Shown: piece after piece, positions 63,013 to 64,000 of the stretch | Layout: every line of letters starts with the position of its first letter | How positions within the stretch are numbered: position 1 is the first letter of the stretch | Assembly: GCF_000382345.1 (NCBI RefSeq) | Contig: NZ_KB908080.1 | Coordinates: forward strand, 1 to 64,000 | Length of the DNA: 64,000 bases | Direction: 5' to 3' | From: Massilia niastensis DSM 21313 | Lineage (GTDB): Bacteria > Pseudomonadota > Gammaproteobacteria > Burkholderiales > Burkholderiaceae_D | Notes under the pieces: generated by a model | The model's input: the letters and a program-made list of their open reading frames with translations, nothing else | Databases searched by the model: none | Told to the model about the DNA's origin: nothing | Translations under genes and position numbers: made by a program

Positions 63013-64000
63013 ATGATTGATCTGAATCGGCGTGGTCTTGTTCTTGCCGCCGCCGGCGCCATCGGGGCGTCCGCGGTCGGTGCTTCCGCATGGGCGCAGC
63101 CGCCCGGGCGCAAGCTGGGGTATGCGGTCGTCGGCCTCGGCGGCTACGGGCTGGGCGTGATCATCCCGCAGTTCCAGCACTGCCAGGACAGCCGCCTGGT
63201 CGCGCTGGTGAGCGGCGACGCGGCCAAGGCCAGGAAAGTCGCGGGCGAATACGGGGTCCCGGAAAAGAACATCTACAACTACCAGAACTTCGACAGCATC
63301 CGCGACAACCCGGAGATCGACATCGTCTACATCTGCCTGCCCGTGTTCATGCATGCGGAGTTCACGGTGCGCGCGGCGAAGGCCGGCAAGCATGTGCTGT
63401 GCGAGAAGCCGATGGCGATGTCGTCGAGCGAATGCGAGACCATGATCGACGCCTGCCGCCGGGCGGGCAAGAAGCTGATGATCGGCTACCGCTGCCATTT
63501 CGAGCCCTACAACCTGGAAGCCATCCGCCGCGCGCGCGCCGGCGAGATCGGCAAGCTGCGCTACTTCCGTTCCGAGCACGGCTTCACTACCGGGAATCCG
63601 AACGCCTGGCGCCTCAGGAAAGCGATGTCGGGCGGCGGCTCGCTGATGGACATCGGCATCTACGCCCTGCAGGCGGCGCGCTACATGACGGGCGAGGAGC
63701 CGGTCGCCGTGTACGCCCGCGAGCAGACCGACCGCAGCGATCCGCGCTTCCGCGAGGTCGAGGACATGATCGAGTTCCAGCTCGAATTCCCCTCGGGCGT
63801 GATCGGTTCCTGCATGTCGATGTACAGCGCCAACCAGAACCACATTCTGCTGATGGGGGACAAGGGGCGGATCGAACTCGAACCCGGCACCGGCTACCGC
63901 GGCAACCGGCTGTGGGTCGGCAACGGGCGCGGCACCGAGATCACGCCGGCGCCGGGACCGGGCGCGACCCAGTGGGCGGCCCAGCTGGACCACCTGTCGC
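63013..64000 (+). CDS. Gfo/Idh/MocA oxidoreductase, glucose-fructose oxidoreductase-like, Tat-exported (partial)
   Basis: The gene starts at ATG 63013 after GGAG and runs off the right edge (329 codons seen). A twin-arginine signal (NRRGLVLAAAGAIGASAVG) is followed by the Rossmann motif YAVVGLGGYGLGV, CLPVFMHAEFTVRAAKAGKHVLCEKPMA (EKP, catalytic Lys) and SLMDIGIYALQAARYMTG (Asp and Tyr of the active site). This resembles the Zymomonas periplasmic glucose-fructose oxidoreductase family, which carries tightly bound NADP(H). The sugar substrate here is unknown. The SMP-30 gene upstream is divergent. Confidence 0.9.
   Translation, partial: MIDLNRRGLVLAAAGAIGASAVGASAWAQPPGRKLGYAVVGLGGYGLGVIIPQFQHCQDSRLVALVSGDAAKARKVAGEYGVPEKNIYNYQNFDSIRDNPEIDIVYICLPVFMHAEFTVRAAKAGKHVLCEKPMAMSSSECETMIDACRRAGKKLMIGYRCHFEPYNLEAIRRARAGEIGKLRYFRSEHGFTTGNPNAWRLRKAMSGGGSLMDIGIYALQAARYMTGEEPVAVYAREQTDRSDPRFREVEDMIEFQLEFPSGVIGSCMSMYSANQNHILLMGDKGRIELEPGTGYRGNRLWVGNGRGTEITPAPGPGATQWAAQLDHLS

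Overview
The window is GC-rich throughout (about two-thirds G+C by eye, strong G/C third positions). Its gene content fits a betaproteobacterium of the Oxalobacteraceae, Massilia/Telluria-like; that placement is an inference from gene families and architecture, not a database result. Nearly all of it reads as ordinary chromosome. The clear mobile pieces are an IS5-type transposase fragment at the left edge and a lower-GC RAYT (REP-associated transposase) element at 47.5-48.6 kb.

Layout. 0-0.2 kb: IS5-family transposase, cut by the window edge. 0.3-3.7 kb (minus): an aminotransferase-fold protein whose PLP lysine is replaced by Gln, translationally coupled to a membrane hybrid histidine kinase. 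3.9-8.7 kb (plus): an aryl-CoA catabolic operon (bifunctional FAD monooxygenase/old-yellow-enzyme protein, enoyl-CoA hydratase, acyl-CoA dehydrogenase, RidA protein) behind a perfect 18-bp palindrome overlapping its -35. 8.8-12 kb: a small stress-type protein and a two-subunit molybdenum hydroxylase. 12-20.4 kb: a diguanylate cyclase; a stress operon (PRTase, SRPBCC protein, erythromycin-esterase-like protein) next to an Hsp20 gene with a sigma-32 type promoter; S-formylglutathione hydrolase; a paired short-chain ChrA transporter with a small zinc-finger gene. 20.7-25.1 kb: a small ORFan, a UvrD-like helicase bracketed by two copies of a triple DnaA-box module, then overlapping Sir2 and HD genes. 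25.2-33.3 kb: glpD, a GST, a CheR-like protein and a 1632-residue multi-HAMP hybrid kinase with three receivers.

33.7-35.4 kb is a complete acyl-homoserine-lactone quorum-sensing module: luxR, a convergent RsaL-like repressor gene, and luxI with a lux-box-like site. 35.4-46.6 kb: a prolyl-oligopeptidase-family peptidase and the recC-recB-recD operon. 46.7-53.6 kb: an Amj-type lipid II flippase, the RAYT element, a PBP7-like endopeptidase, a sulfate-binding protein, and small housekeeping or unknown genes.

53.8-60.8 kb is a complete zeaxanthin glucoside pathway in Pantoea-type order (crtE-X-Y-I-B with convergent crtZ), followed by a secreted DUF2141 protein. 60.9-64 kb: a secreted amidohydrolase, an SMP-30 family protein and a Tat-exported glucose-fructose-oxidoreductase-like protein that runs off the right edge.

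The most interesting signals are the lysine-less aminotransferase coupled to a sensor kinase, the duplicated DnaA-box module around the UvrD-like gene, the CheR-like protein with degenerate cofactor motifs coupled to the multi-HAMP kinase, the RAYT element with long terminal inverted repeats, and the crt cluster with its 104-bp antisense overlap of crtB and crtZ.
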